Below, piece by piece: positions 9,273 through 18,563 of a stretch of DNA of 64,000 nucleotides. How positions within the stretch are numbered: position 1 is the stretch's first letter; each line of letters begins with the position of its first letter. The position numbers and the translations under genes were made by a program. A model generated the notes under the pieces. The model did not search any database. It saw only the letters and a list, made by a program, of their open reading frames with translations, and was not told where the DNA came from. Origin of the DNA: Lyngbya sp. CCAP 1446/10 (GTDB taxonomy: Bacteria > Cyanobacteriota > Cyanobacteriia > Cyanobacteriales > Microcoleaceae); the NCBI RefSeq assembly GCF_026130175.1, contig NZ_JAIGNI010000155.1:34210-98209 (forward strand), read 5' to 3'.

Positions 9273-9489
9273 TTTTTTCTTCTCTCTTCTCTTTTCCCTC
9301 TTCTCTTTTCCTTCTTCCCTCTTCCTTCTTCCTTCTTCCCTCTTCCTTCTTCCTTCTTCCTTCTTCCCTCTTCCTTCTTCCTTCTTCCCTCTTCCTTCTT
9401 CCCTCTTCCTTCTTCCCTCTTCCTTCTTCCCTCTTCCTTCTTCCTTCTTCCCTCTTCCTTCTTCCTTCTTCCCTCTTCCTTCTTCCTTC
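9273..9489. repeat. Polypyrimidine heptamer repeat (CTTCCTT/CTTCCCT)
   Basis: More than 200 bp on this strand are almost pure C and T, mostly 7-bp units CTTCTTC, CTTCCTT and CTTCCCT. Both frames of the opposite strand stay open only because the unit has no stop codon; they are not genes. A shorter tract of the same type lies before recF (35239-35283). Confidence 0.95.
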
Positions 9490-9514
9490 AACATCTACTA
9501 TAACAAGTAAAATA

Positions 9515-10366
9515 ATGCCAATTGATGACAAAACAATTCAAGTAGGCGCGCTGGAATGGTTTTATCGGGAAACAAATCCGGTTAACGAAAGTGATAAACC
9601 ACCAGTGTTGCTGCTGCATGGTTTGCCTTCCCAAAGCTTTACCTGGACTGCTCTGATGCCGGATTTGGCAGCCCAGGGATTTCGATCGATCGCGCCGGAT
9701 TGGGTGGGCTACGGGCGATCGACAAAACCAGACAAACGCGACTTTGCTTACACTCCCGATGCCTTTGTTGATGCCCTCAGTGGCTTTATTGAAACACTAA
9801 AATTAGACAAATTTTCCCTAGTTGTCCAAGGATTTTTAGCATCTGTCGGCATTCAATACGCTTTACGAAATCCCGATAAAATAGATCGTTTAGTGGTCAT
9901 AAATACACCAATTTCAGCAGATATCAAATTGCCTTGGAAAATGCAGCAGTTGGGGCTGCCTTTTATTGGCGATATGATCACCCAAGACCCACTTTTGGTG
10001 GACAGAACCCTCGAAGGCGGCAGTCGCATCAGAGTATTAGACAAAGATTTAGATGTTTACCGCCGCCCGTTTTTGAAGAGTTCGGATGCGGGGCGATCGC
10101 TAATGAATACAGTCCGTAACATTCAATTGCCAAAATCAATGGCAGAAATTGAATCCGGCTTACAAGGATGGACACAACCAACCTTATTTGTGTGGGGTTT
10201 AACCGATCCTTGGCTGAGTGTTGAACCAGCTAAAAAATTAGTCAGTTCCATGAAAAATGCCGAGTTAGTCACCCTAGAAGAAGTCTCGCATTATCCTCAA
10301 GAACATTGGTCAGAAAAAGTTGGCGATGCTATGATAACTTTTCTGCGCCGTCAGGAGGTAAAATAA
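9515..10366 (+). CDS. Alpha/beta hydrolase-fold protein, haloalkane-dehalogenase-like, nucleophile not visible
   Basis: The protein has 283 residues with the usual fold: HGLPSQSFTW oxyanion region near 35-44, DWVGYGRSTKP near 61-71, a cap region, an acid in LTDPW and a terminal His in SHYPQEHW. At the nucleophile elbow the sequence is VVQGFLASVG, where haloalkane dehalogenases have VVQDWGG; no Ser, Asp or Cys occupies the nucleophile place. Either another residue serves or the protein is a non-hydrolytic member. It starts right after the polypyrimidine tract. Its substrate is unknown. Confidence 0.85.
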   Translation: MPIDDKTIQVGALEWFYRETNPVNESDKPPVLLLHGLPSQSFTWTALMPDLAAQGFRSIAPDWVGYGRSTKPDKRDFAYTPDAFVDALSGFIETLKLDKFSLVVQGFLASVGIQYALRNPDKIDRLVVINTPISADIKLPWKMQQLGLPFIGDMITQDPLLVDRTLEGGSRIRVLDKDLDVYRRPFLKSSDAGRSLMNTVRNIQLPKSMAEIESGLQGWTQPTLFVWGLTDPWLSVEPAKKLVSSMKNAELVTLEEVSHYPQEHWSEKVGDAMITFLRRQEVK

Positions 10367-10423
10367 TATTTTGTACCTAACTCTCGGTGCGTAGGGGCGG
10401 TGTACCCGTACCCGCCCGCAACG

Positions 10424-10453
10424 AGAAATCAAAAATCAAAAATCAAAAATCGA
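10424..10453. repeat. TCAAAAA octamer repeat before psbQ
   Basis: Three to four copies of an 8-bp unit (AAATCAAA) precede the psbQ start by a few bases. The ribosome binding region of psbQ is therefore made of repeat sequence. Confidence 0.75.
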
Positions 10454-10454
10454 T

Positions 10455-10898
10455 ATGACTCGTCCCCGTTCATTTTTTGCCTTGATGATGGCGTTTATGA
10501 TGGCATTTCTGGTTAGTTGCAGTAGTGTCGAAGCAAAAGTTCCCACGACTTACACAGCAGCCCAGATCCAGCAAATTCAGCGCTATGCTCCTACACTGAC
10601 AGAATTCCGATCGCGCATGGACAACCTAGGAACCCTAATTCAAAACAGAAATTGGATTGATGCCAAAACTTACATTCACGGGCCTCTAGGCGACTTGCGC
10701 GGCACCATGAAAACCGTGTCAGGCACTTTGTTACCCAAAGCTCAACAAGAAGCTGTTGATTTGACCAAGAGTTTGTTTGCTGATTTGGTGGAGATTGACA
10801 ACGCTGCTAAAGTGGCTGACTATGCCAAAATCACGGCTAGTTATCAAAAAGCTGTGAATCATTTCGATAGTTTCTTGCAGCTAATTCCTAAAGCCTAA
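10455..10898 (+). CDS. psbQ: Photosystem II lipoprotein PsbQ (CyanoQ)
   Basis: The 147-residue protein starts with a signal peptide ending in the lipobox LVSC, so the mature protein is a thylakoid-lumen lipoprotein. The mature part contains the landmarks of cyanobacterial PsbQ: PTTYTAAQIQQIQRY, WIDAKTYIHGPLGDLR, and the C-terminal helix NHFDSFLQLIPKA. PsbQ is an extrinsic subunit that stabilises the oxygen-evolving side of photosystem II. The start at 10455 leaves a basic n-region (TRPRS). Confidence 0.92.
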   Translation: MTRPRSFFALMMAFMMAFLVSCSSVEAKVPTTYTAAQIQQIQRYAPTLTEFRSRMDNLGTLIQNRNWIDAKTYIHGPLGDLRGTMKTVSGTLLPKAQQEAVDLTKSLFADLVEIDNAAKVADYAKITASYQKAVNHFDSFLQLIPKA

Positions 10899-10910
10899 TC
10901 ACTTTAGATA

Positions 10911-11125
10911 AGAGGGCGGTTGAAACTACGTCTATACAAACGATGTCCGCCGGACGCCAACTGAAGATAAGACGGCGGTTGAAACCGCGCCTACAAAAAC
11001 GAAGTCCGCCTCCGCGGACTGAAGAAAACAACGTAAAACTTAATTTTTACTGCCCGTTCTTAAACCCGCGTCGGCGGGTTTTGTTTGTAGAGACGCGGTT
11101 TCAACCGCCCGGTCTTCTTCTTCTA
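10911..11125. repeat. Cluster of GC-rich palindromic repeats (GGCGGTTGAAACC family)
   Basis: Several copies of modules such as GGCGGTTGAAACCGCG, ACAAACGATGTCCGCC and CCCGCGTCGGCGGGTT lie in both orientations and can fold into hairpins. The same modules recur at 27466-27668, 37287-37340, 39212-39267 and 43236-43396. They form a dispersed REP-like family. A last part (11126-11152) is a run of ATCTAAA heptamers. Confidence 0.85.
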
Positions 11126-11155
11126 TAAAATCTAAAATCTAAAATCTAAAATTGA

Positions 11156-12208
11156 ATGATTCGCGTTGCAATTATTGGTTGCGGTATTGTCGGGGCTTCG
11201 ATCGCCTTTGAACTAAGTAAATCCCCCGAACTAAAAGTCACAGTGTTCGACAAACAGCAGCCGGCACAGGGTTCTACAGGTGCAGCCCTCGGCGTGTTGA
11301 TGGGAGTTATCAGTCACAAAACTAAGGGCAGAAGTTGGAAATTGCGGGAAACCAGCCTTCAGCGCTACGAAACTTTGATTCCTGAATTGGAAGCAGTTAC
11401 GGGGCGGAAAATTCCGTTTAATAAACAGGGAATTTTGATGCTGTGTTCGGAGGGAGAGGATTTAAGTAAGTGGGAAAAGTTGATCGCAACTCGCGAATCT
11501 CAAGGTTGGAAATTGGAACTTTGGGATGTGGAACGAGTGCGCGAGTTTTGCCCTCATCTTTATTTAAATGATCAGATTATTGCTGCAATTTATTCGCCTC
11601 AAGACCGACAAGTCGATCCGATCGCGCTAACTTTGGCTTTGGTGGATGCTGCTGCACAAAATGGGGTGATTTTTGAGTTTGGGGTGGAAGTTGAAGGGTG
11701 GGCGATTGCTGCTAGTGGCGAGTTCGATCGCCTAATTGTGTCGGCTGGTTTGGGTTCTGGGGCTGTTACTGCATCGTTAAATCAATTGGTGGACATTCGC
11801 CCGGTGTTGGGACAAGCGCTGCATTTGCGGTCAAAAAATCTTCTAGGAAACCCCGATTTTGCGCCAGTAATTACCTGCGATGACGTTCACATTGTACCTT
11901 TAGCCAATCAGGAATATTGGGTGGGAGCGACGGTGGAGTTTTCGGAAAATGGCGGGGAAGTTCAGGCGAATACTGATATGTTGGATGAAGTGATGGCAAG
12001 GGCGATCGCACTTTGTCCCGCCTTAGCCGAAGCTGAAATCATCAAGCAATGGTCAGGATTGCGCCCTCGCCCGGAAGGGCGGCCCGCCCCAATTATCGAG
12101 ACGCTTCTGGGTAACAGCCACGTTCTCGTCGCTAGCGGCCACTACCGCAACGGTGTGCTGCTGGCCCCTGCAACCGCGCGATCGATCCGAGAGATGATTT
12201 TGCAATAA
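11156..12208 (+). CDS. FAD-dependent oxidoreductase of the DAO (D-amino-acid oxidase/glycine oxidase) family
   Basis: The 350-residue protein opens with the FAD-binding dinucleotide motif IIGCGIVGASIAFEL (G-x-G-x2-G), followed by the acidic residue at the end of strand two (VFDKQQP). The C-terminal WSGLRPRPEGRPAPIIE and GHYRNGVLLAPATA motifs are typical of ThiO-like and related DAO enzymes. It probably oxidises an amino acid or amine. There is no thiamine gene beside it, so a ThiO assignment is not justified. The ATG at 11156 follows a run of ATCTAAA repeats. Confidence 0.85.
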   Translation: MIRVAIIGCGIVGASIAFELSKSPELKVTVFDKQQPAQGSTGAALGVLMGVISHKTKGRSWKLRETSLQRYETLIPELEAVTGRKIPFNKQGILMLCSEGEDLSKWEKLIATRESQGWKLELWDVERVREFCPHLYLNDQIIAAIYSPQDRQVDPIALTLALVDAAAQNGVIFEFGVEVEGWAIAASGEFDRLIVSAGLGSGAVTASLNQLVDIRPVLGQALHLRSKNLLGNPDFAPVITCDDVHIVPLANQEYWVGATVEFSENGGEVQANTDMLDEVMARAIALCPALAEAEIIKQWSGLRPRPEGRPAPIIETLLGNSHVLVASGHYRNGVLLAPATARSIREMILQ

Positions 12209-12259
12209 TTAACAAATGTTAATACAATAAATAAAGCCATTCATATCTTACATCTAAAA

Positions 12260-12742
12260 ATGTCCGACAAACCTTTAGGTAAACCCCGCTCCTTGTGGCG
12301 AGTAATTTTGCTGTCGGGAGTCAGCTTGCTACTATATTACGGCTGGTACAAATGGATTATTCAAGAAGAATTGCGTCGCTATAACGGCAAGGGTTGGTCG
12401 GGGACACTTTGTTTATTGCCCTTTGTTTTAGGAGTAGCCGTCCCCCAAGGTTTGCGGATATTCGATCCCGACGTTCCCGGATGGTTTGGTTGGTTTTCCT
12501 TCGTGGGGATTGCTTGGATTTACATCGTGCAGTTCAAACTTTACAACACAGTTAACGAATTGTACAGCCAAGAAGGAATCAAAGAACCACTAACTGTTTG
12601 GTGGATGTTTGTACCAGGTTTAAATTTAATTGTCGGCTTGCGGCAAATTCACTTTTTAAGCCAGTTTTGGGCTAGAAAACAGGGCATTGAAGTTAAGGAT
12701 AACTTAGCCGAAAGCATTCCTTTCCTCTCAGCTAACGCCTAA
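12260..12742 (+). CDS. Integral membrane protein of unknown function
   Basis: The protein has 160 residues with about four hydrophobic segments (near 15-28, 48-62, 77-93 and 112-128), rich in Trp, Tyr and Gly. It resembles DUF4234-type small membrane proteins, but I cannot make a firm assignment. It lies 51 bp after the FAD oxidoreductase on the same strand and may be co-transcribed with it. Confidence 0.7.
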   Translation: MSDKPLGKPRSLWRVILLSGVSLLLYYGWYKWIIQEELRRYNGKGWSGTLCLLPFVLGVAVPQGLRIFDPDVPGWFGWFSFVGIAWIYIVQFKLYNTVNELYSQEGIKEPLTVWWMFVPGLNLIVGLRQIHFLSQFWARKQGIEVKDNLAESIPFLSANA

Positions 12743-12747
12743 ATAAA

Positions 12748-13095
12748 TTAAGCTCCAATCGCTGGGCGCTGCGAGTAAATTTCTTCTATAAGCAGGTCAC
12801 GCAGTTCATCAGCAATGTCTGTGGGAGGGTTGCCTGCGAGGGCGCGTCCAATCAGCCGTTCTGCTTCCCGGAGTTGGGCACACTCAATGGCAAGTACGGC
12901 GGCGCTCCGATGCAGTATAGAACGAGTAGGCTCAAAATCCCATTCGTTTGCTACTAAATCCGCTGCCGCCCGTTCTTTCGCAAAGGCGGCTCTGGTGAGT
13001 GCAGTCACTTGGTCGATATCACCGCACTGACGGGCGAGAACGGCTCGATCGACCAGTTCCATTGCTTCGTGGTGAAGGGCTTCTACGGTCTGCAT
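12748..13095 (-). CDS. Helical (TPR-like) hypothetical protein, second gene of a two-gene module
   Basis: The 115-residue, Ala-rich, apparently all-helical protein (HHEAMELVDRAVLARQCGDI, then helical pairs) looks like a small TPR or SEL1-like scaffold. Its first 13 nt overlap the end of the upstream gene at 13083, so the two are co-transcribed and probably translationally coupled. No catalytic motif is visible and the function is unknown. Confidence 0.75.
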   Translation of the reverse strand: MQTVEALHHEAMELVDRAVLARQCGDIDQVTALTRAAFAKERAAADLVANEWDFEPTRSILHRSAAVLAIECAQLREAERLIGRALAGNPPTDIADELRDLLIEEIYSQRPAIGA

Positions 13096-13652
13096 TTTTT
13101 GACGATCCGTGCTTTGGGAGTACCGAACTCAATTACAGATACATAGCCAGGAGCTACGTTATCTGAAGGGCGGATTTGTTCTAATTTTATGTTAACTCTG
13201 GCTTGAATAATGCTGTCAGAACCTTTACGAATCCCAGATACTTCTAAGCGGGCTTTGCGCTGAAATAGCGTGCCTGGATCTTCGAGCGAACCAAGCCAAA
13301 AGTCAAAACCTAAGCCTTTACCTTTGACAGAACGTTCGATGATGGTGAGTCCAGTGAGGTGAGGCATGATGAGCGCCGCGATACCGTAGGCTCCATATTC
13401 AGTGGCCACTTCCCGATCGGCGTTGAACCGACGGATAGTATCATCGATCGCATCCCATTGAATTTGGATTTCACAGGGTTGAATCCCCTCGATTTTCAGC
13501 GTCACAGGGATAGAGTGTCCTGCATGGTCGAGGCAAACGGCGGCTGCATCTGCACAGATGGCTCCGAAGGTGAGTGACCAGCCTGGACGTTCTGGCTTGT
13601 TATCGCGCAGGTCATTCAGGGAGAGAATTTTAATCGGGTTAAGGTTGGTCAT
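13083..13652 (-). CDS. Hypothetical protein, first gene of a two-gene module
   Basis: The protein has 189 residues and no signal peptide or membrane span. The middle looks like alternating beta strands (VTLKIEGIQPCEIQIQWDAI, then TGLTIIERSVKGKGLGFDFW). I do not recognise the family. It overlaps the helical-protein gene by 13 nt, so the products probably act together. Compact two-gene cassettes of this kind are often accessory or toxin-antitoxin-like, but nothing here proves that. Confidence 0.75.
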   Translation of the reverse strand: MTNLNPIKILSLNDLRDNKPERPGWSLTFGAICADAAAVCLDHAGHSIPVTLKIEGIQPCEIQIQWDAIDDTIRRFNADREVATEYGAYGIAALIMPHLTGLTIIERSVKGKGLGFDFWLGSLEDPGTLFQRKARLEVSGIRKGSDSIIQARVNIKLEQIRPSDNVAPGYVSVIEFGTPKARIVKKCRP

Positions 13653-13792
13653 CTGAGGAGATGGCTCCGGGCGATCGCATCTCCAGAATTTTACAGCATA
13701 TAGTCTTCAGTCATGTTGTTCTTTTAGCGAGTTCACCCGAATTTATGGTTGAAAACCAAAGTATTGGTAAACCTGCCCTTACCCATGACTCT

Positions 13793-14209
13793 TCACCAGA
13801 ACCGATGCGGCAAATCCCCCAAAATGAGTTTGAGTTCCGGTTCATTAACCCGCTTAATTGCTTTAGGAATACTTACCCACTGCCGCTTTCTCTTGCTAGC
13901 TTCCGGCCAAATTTCTAGAACTGCTTGCACTTGCATTAAAAATACTTCTACCTGACAAGTGTAGCCGGACTTTTGATACTCGTAAGTACCCAGCAAATCC
14001 GGGAACACTTTACCCAACAAGCCTGCTTCTTCCCAAGCTTCCTTGGCGGCCGAATCTTGGGGAGTCATGTCAGGTTCAATTAATCCTTTGGGAATCACCC
14101 AGCGCTTGCTAGCCGAAGAAGTAATCAGCATTACTTCAATTTCTCCGTCTTGAATGCGATAGGGAATTACCCCCGATTGATCAACCAGTAAAGCGATTTT
14201 TATACTCAT
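13793..14209 (-). CDS. Nudix hydrolase
   Basis: The 138-residue protein is one Nudix domain. The Nudix box runs from PKGLIEPDM through AAKEAWEEAGLLG, keeping the KE-x2-EE-x-G core that binds metal. The usual Glu six residues after the first Gly is replaced, in the pattern of diphosphoinositol-polyphosphate and Ap4A-type members. It likely cleaves a nucleoside diphosphate-linked or polyphosphate substrate; which one cannot be told. It stands alone on the minus strand. Confidence 0.88.
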   Translation of the reverse strand: MSIKIALLVDQSGVIPYRIQDGEIEVMLITSSASKRWVIPKGLIEPDMTPQDSAAKEAWEEAGLLGKVFPDLLGTYEYQKSGYTCQVEVFLMQVQAVLEIWPEASKRKRQWVSIPKAIKRVNEPELKLILGDLPHRFW

Positions 14210-14500
14210 GATTTCTGCAATATTTCTGGCTGCAAAAGCTGCTGTAACCTCATGAAGGGTTTACAACTAAAAAATAAAAAAAGCATCCTAATTTTAGACA
14301 CTTCCCAAGTTGAGACAGCAATAAAGTGGATAATAAACATATTTGGCTTTTCCTGTCTGTCGAAAATAGGAAATTTCCCTGCACTCCCACGGAACAATAA
14401 TATTATTATAATAATAACCGCGCGCCATCCTCTACCGACAAGCAGATAAAAGCCGATCGCCCAAATATGCCTCTATCTGCGCCGGTATGCGGTTTTCCCT

Positions 14501-17119
14501 CTAATCTTTCTTCGCCTTAGCCTCCAGATTTTCCATCCGACTCCTCAAATCTTGATTCTCCTTCTTCACCTGGTCTAACTCCTCCCGCAACTGCTTCACC
14601 GCTGCATCAGAACCAGCATTTTTCTGCACTCTTTGCACAGCTTCATCAGCCATCATACGGACGCGGCCGTCGGGAGTTTGGTCAGCTAAAGAACGCAAAA
14701 TCCGAATGGCTTTGCGAGTTTCCATCTGTCCTAAAGCCACCACTACAGATACTTGAGTCAAGAAAAACGTCTCTTTAGATAATTCTGCCAATCGGTGCAA
14801 AATCCGTTCTAAATTAAGCTTAGTTTGACCTGTTGAAATTGTCCCCAAAGAGCGAATTGCAGCCAAGCGCAAAGCTTGCGGAGTACCGATAGCTGTATAT
14901 TTCAAAATTAGATTCAGCGCATCTTCAGAAGTTTTCATTTGTGCCAAACCGGCAATAGCACCCGATCGCACAACCTCATTCCAGCCCTGACGCTCTTTCA
15001 AAACCAATTTTAACTCTTTGAGTACCTGTTCGTCCGTCGGTTTTTCGTCGGGATTCGCCCCTGCGATCGAACCCATAGCACTAGCTGCGGCCGCTTCTAC
15101 ATAATAGCTGTCGTCGCCTTTTTCGACGATCGACCTCAGCGCCTTATAAGTTTCGTGAGTCTTGATTTGGCCCAGCGCATTCACCACAGCGCGGCGAACC
15201 CTAGCATCTTTATCTTTCAAACCACTTGCTAAACCATCAAAAGCTTGGTCGAGTTTAATTTCAACTAACTGAGTAGCCACTTCAGCCCGCACAGCCCAAA
15301 ACCGATCTTTTTTGAGAACTTCTGACAGCGCTTTCACAGCTTCCAGTCCTCCCTTCTTCGCCAAAGCTTTGGCTGCGTAAATCCGGGAAACCGGGTCAGG
15401 ATCGAACTGCAACTGAGCTTTTAATTCGGCAACTCCATACTCTAAAACAACGGTTTTTAAGTATTTATTGCCCACATCAAAACTGATAAATGCGGGCTTC
15501 TCTTCTAGCGGAAAATAAAAACTTTGCTCGCGTTCGTGCACTCGAACCGTGAAAGTTTTTATATTAGCAGCACTTCGCTCGTCTGCATCTTTTTCCGGCT
15601 TATAACCGAAGCCGATGGGAATTTTTAGGTCAAAGACATCTTTGCTATTACCGTTGTCCTTTTTGCTATCTTTTATCTGAGTTTGTGTGACAGTCACTTT
15701 GGCTAATTTGTTGTCGCCATCCCAGGAATAAGCAATTTTGTAATCTGGATGACCGCCGCGATAAACGTACTGATCGAATAAAAACATTAAATTGCGACCA
15801 GTAGCCTTTTCGATCGCCCTTAGCAAATCGATCGTTTCTACAGTTTTGTGAGCGTTATCCCGCACAAAAGTGTGAATTGCTTTGTAAAATAGTTCGTCGC
15901 CTAACTCGGCGTGAATCATGTGATACACGCAAGCGCCTTTTTCGTACAAATGGCGATCGTACAATTCGATCGCTTCGCGGTAAACGTGAGTGACAATTGG
16001 GCGGCGGTAGCGAGAACTGTCTTCAGCTAAATAATTGCGGGCTTCACCTAACATATAATAAGCCGCATCTTCTTTGCCGTATTCTTTGTTAGTCCACAGC
16101 ACCTCACAATAGGAAGCCATACCTTCCTTGATCCAAGCATGAGACCAGTGTTTAATTACTACTAAATCACCGAACCATTGGTGAGCCAATTCATGGGCTA
16201 CCAAGCTTTCTGTAGCGCGATTGTCGAGGCTGGCGCGTTCGTCTAACAAGCATCTATCTGTTAGCAAAGTTGTCGAAGTATTTTCCATGCCGCCGAAGAT
16301 GAAATCATCGACGCAGACTTGAGCATATTTAGGAAAAGGGTAAGGATATCCAAATGCTTCAGAGAAAAATTCAATCATTTGGGGCGTTTTGCCCATGCTG
16401 CGCTTACCGTCGGCTTCGCGGCCTTTTTCAACGTAATAATTAACTGGTTTGCCGTTCCATTCGTCTTTGATTTCGGCAAAATCTCCGACGGCTAAGGTCA
16501 TTAAATAAGTTGGGTGCACCTGAGTTTGCGACCAGTGATAAATTTTATCGTCGCCGTCATTTTTTGTGCTAACTAATTCGCCGTTAGAAATAGCAAATAG
16601 TTGTCTCGGAACTTGCACTCGAATTTCCGAAGTAGCGAGTTGTCCGGGATAGTCGAAGCAGGGAAACCAGAAGCGAGAATCTTCGTCTTCGCCTTGAGTC
16701 CAAACTTGTGTTGGTTTGTCTGGATAGTGTTTGTCTGGGCCGACAAAATAGAGGCCGCGCTGGGGTTTTTCGACCGAGTATGCGATCGCGATTGTAATTG
16801 GTTCGTAAGCTGTTGTTGGTTCGTGCAGTTGAATTTGCAGCACTTCGCCGTCGCTGTCGAAATCTTGCTTAGTTTCGCCGACTTTTACTGATTTAATGTC
16901 CAGGTTAACAGCATCTAAGGTTAATTTGTCAATACCGCTGCGGACTGGATTGATGCGGATGCTGCAAGTACCGCGAAAGCTTTGTTTGGGAATATCTAGC
17001 ACTAAATCGAGGAAAATATGCTCTACTTGTCCGGGGCGATCGGGGTTGTAGTGGGGTCTGGCACCGGGCATCTCGAAGGATTTGTGGCTGTTTTCAGAAT
17101 CAAAGTAAGTGTGTGACAT
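14501..17119 (-). CDS. M1 family zinc aminopeptidase with HEAT-repeat C-terminus
   Basis: The 872-residue protein has the full M1 layout: N-terminal beta domain (about 1-210), catalytic domain with the substrate motif GGMEN near 275 and the zinc site HELAH near 307, followed 18 residues later by the third ligand Glu in KEGMASY. The C-terminal part (about 560-830) is made of HEAT-like repeats, and the last 40 residues form a charged coiled coil (VKQLREELDQVKKENQDLR). It removes N-terminal residues from peptides in the cytoplasm. The start MSHTYFDSENSHKSFEMPGA is typical for cyanobacterial members. Confidence 0.95.
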   Translation of the reverse strand: MSHTYFDSENSHKSFEMPGARPHYNPDRPGQVEHIFLDLVLDIPKQSFRGTCSIRINPVRSGIDKLTLDAVNLDIKSVKVGETKQDFDSDGEVLQIQLHEPTTAYEPITIAIAYSVEKPQRGLYFVGPDKHYPDKPTQVWTQGEDEDSRFWFPCFDYPGQLATSEIRVQVPRQLFAISNGELVSTKNDGDDKIYHWSQTQVHPTYLMTLAVGDFAEIKDEWNGKPVNYYVEKGREADGKRSMGKTPQMIEFFSEAFGYPYPFPKYAQVCVDDFIFGGMENTSTTLLTDRCLLDERASLDNRATESLVAHELAHQWFGDLVVIKHWSHAWIKEGMASYCEVLWTNKEYGKEDAAYYMLGEARNYLAEDSSRYRRPIVTHVYREAIELYDRHLYEKGACVYHMIHAELGDELFYKAIHTFVRDNAHKTVETIDLLRAIEKATGRNLMFLFDQYVYRGGHPDYKIAYSWDGDNKLAKVTVTQTQIKDSKKDNGNSKDVFDLKIPIGFGYKPEKDADERSAANIKTFTVRVHEREQSFYFPLEEKPAFISFDVGNKYLKTVVLEYGVAELKAQLQFDPDPVSRIYAAKALAKKGGLEAVKALSEVLKKDRFWAVRAEVATQLVEIKLDQAFDGLASGLKDKDARVRRAVVNALGQIKTHETYKALRSIVEKGDDSYYVEAAAASAMGSIAGANPDEKPTDEQVLKELKLVLKERQGWNEVVRSGAIAGLAQMKTSEDALNLILKYTAIGTPQALRLAAIRSLGTISTGQTKLNLERILHRLAELSKETFFLTQVSVVVALGQMETRKAIRILRSLADQTPDGRVRMMADEAVQRVQKNAGSDAAVKQLREELDQVKKENQDLRSRMENLEAKAKKD

Positions 17120-17343
17120 TGTGATGGCGGAGTTGTGTGTCGATCGGCGATCGCTGGTGTTTTCGCTGCTGCGGAACTGCCAGCTTATTCTAGAGTAGCG
17201 CGTCCCGCTGCTGTTGTCTCTAATCTTATTAAAAACTTGGTTGATAATTGCCTGGATCGAAAATATGAATTGTTTGCTACAATATCAGCAAGGCTAATGT
17301 CTGCAATCATCAGCCTGCAATTGAAATTCAGGGGGAAATCTGC

Positions 17344-18426
17344 ATGACAGCTAGAGTATCAGTTCCCAGTGCGATCGCATCTTTGCTGGGCGACGAAGCC
17401 GAAGACTTGCTCACCCATCAAGCAAAAGTTTCTAAAGATTTGTTGCACCTGCCAGGCCCGGATTGGGTCGATCGCATTTTCGCCCAAACCGATCGCTCTC
17501 CTCAAGTTTTGCGATCGCTCCAGCAACTTTATTCTAGCGGACGCTTGGCAAATACTGGCTATTTATCGATCCTACCAGTAGACCAAGGAATCGAGCACTC
17601 GGCGGGCGCTTCTTTTGCACCAAATCCCATCTATTTTGACAGCGAAAACATCATCAGACTAGCAATCTCCGCAGGATGCAACGCCGTTGCGACAACCCTG
17701 GGAGTTTTGGGAAGCGTATCTCGCAAATACGCGCACAAAATCCCTTTCATTGTCAAGCTCAATCACAACGAATTGCTGACTTATCCCAATCAATACGACC
17801 AAATAATGTTTGCATCAGTCGAACAAGCTTGGAATTTGGGAGCCGTTGCAGTCGGAGCCACAATTTATTTTGGTTCGCCGGAATCGACGCGGCAAATCCA
17901 AGAAGTTAGTCAAGCTTTTGCCCACGCTCACGAATACGGAATGGCAACAATTCTGTGGTGCTATCTCCGCAACGATATCTTCAAGCAAGACAAAGATTAT
18001 CACTTAGCAGCGGATTTAACAGGTCAAGCAAATCACTTGGGGGTGACAATTCAAGCTGACATTATTAAGCAAAAATTGCCCGAATGCAACAACGGCTACG
18101 CAGCAGTCGCTCAAGCCAGCGGCGAGAGTTACGGCAAAACCGACAGCCTGGTGTATTCGGAATTGACAACGGATCACCCGATCGATCTAACACGCTATCA
18201 AGTGCTCAACTGTTATGCGGGAAGAATGGGTTTAATCAACTCCGGCGGTGCTTCGGGAAAAAACGATTTTGCCGAAGCCATTCGCACCGCAGTAATCAAC
18301 AAACGCGCTGGCGGCTGCGGCTTAATTTCCGGCCGCAAAACTTTTCAGCGTCCCTTTGAAGAAGGTGTAAAATTGTTCCACGCCATTCAAGACGTTTATT
18401 TGTCGTCCGAAATTGCGATCGCCTAA
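17344..18426 (+). CDS. Class I fructose-bisphosphate aldolase (DhnA/FbaB type)
   Basis: The 360-residue protein belongs to the archaeal/bacterial class I aldolase type. Landmarks are [15 protein letters not shown] near 78, [13 protein letters not shown] near 139 with a conserved Lys, and the phosphate-binding end [12 protein letters not shown]. It interconverts fructose-1,6-bisphosphate with dihydroxyacetone phosphate and glyceraldehyde-3-phosphate through a Schiff base. Cyanobacteria usually also have a class II enzyme, which is not in this window. The start has a GGGGAAA ribosome site 6 bp upstream. Confidence 0.92.
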   Translation: MTARVSVPSAIASLLGDEAEDLLTHQAKVSKDLLHLPGPDWVDRIFAQTDRSPQVLRSLQQLYSSGRLANTGYLSILPVDQGIEHSAGASFAPNPIYFDSENIIRLAISAGCNAVATTLGVLGSVSRKYAHKIPFIVKLNHNELLTYPNQYDQIMFASVEQAWNLGAVAVGATIYFGSPESTRQIQEVSQAFAHAHEYGMATILWCYLRNDIFKQDKDYHLAADLTGQANHLGVTIQADIIKQKLPECNNGYAAVAQASGESYGKTDSLVYSELTTDHPIDLTRYQVLNCYAGRMGLINSGGASGKNDFAEAIRTAVINKRAGGCGLISGRKTFQRPFEEGVKLFHAIQDVYLSSEIAIA

Positions 18427-18443
18427 AAATTCACAACCTAAAC

Positions 18444-18494
18444 GTAGGGTGCGCAATGCGCACAAATCCGTAGGGTGCGCATTGCGCACCTTAC
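18444..18494. repeat. Palindromic GGTGCGC repeats after the aldolase gene
   Basis: Two adjacent copies (18444-18463 and 18470-18494) contain GGTGCGC and GCGCACC arms that can fold. Similar copies lie at 28057-28080 and 29131-29157. The second could terminate the aldolase transcript, but no T-run follows. Confidence 0.75.
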
Positions 18495-18563
18495 CTGACT
18501 GCAAATTAACTGTAATATTAATAGTAACCTAACAGATATACAGACAAAATATATAATTTAAAA

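Noticed and set aside
9219..9531. Two minus-strand frames made of KEEGRR repeats
   Set aside because: They are only the translation of the polypyrimidine heptamer tract, which has no stop codons in these frames.
17135..17347. A 70-codon plus frame before the aldolase gene
   Set aside because: No recognisable product or ribosome site; it overlaps the region that must carry the aldolase promoter.
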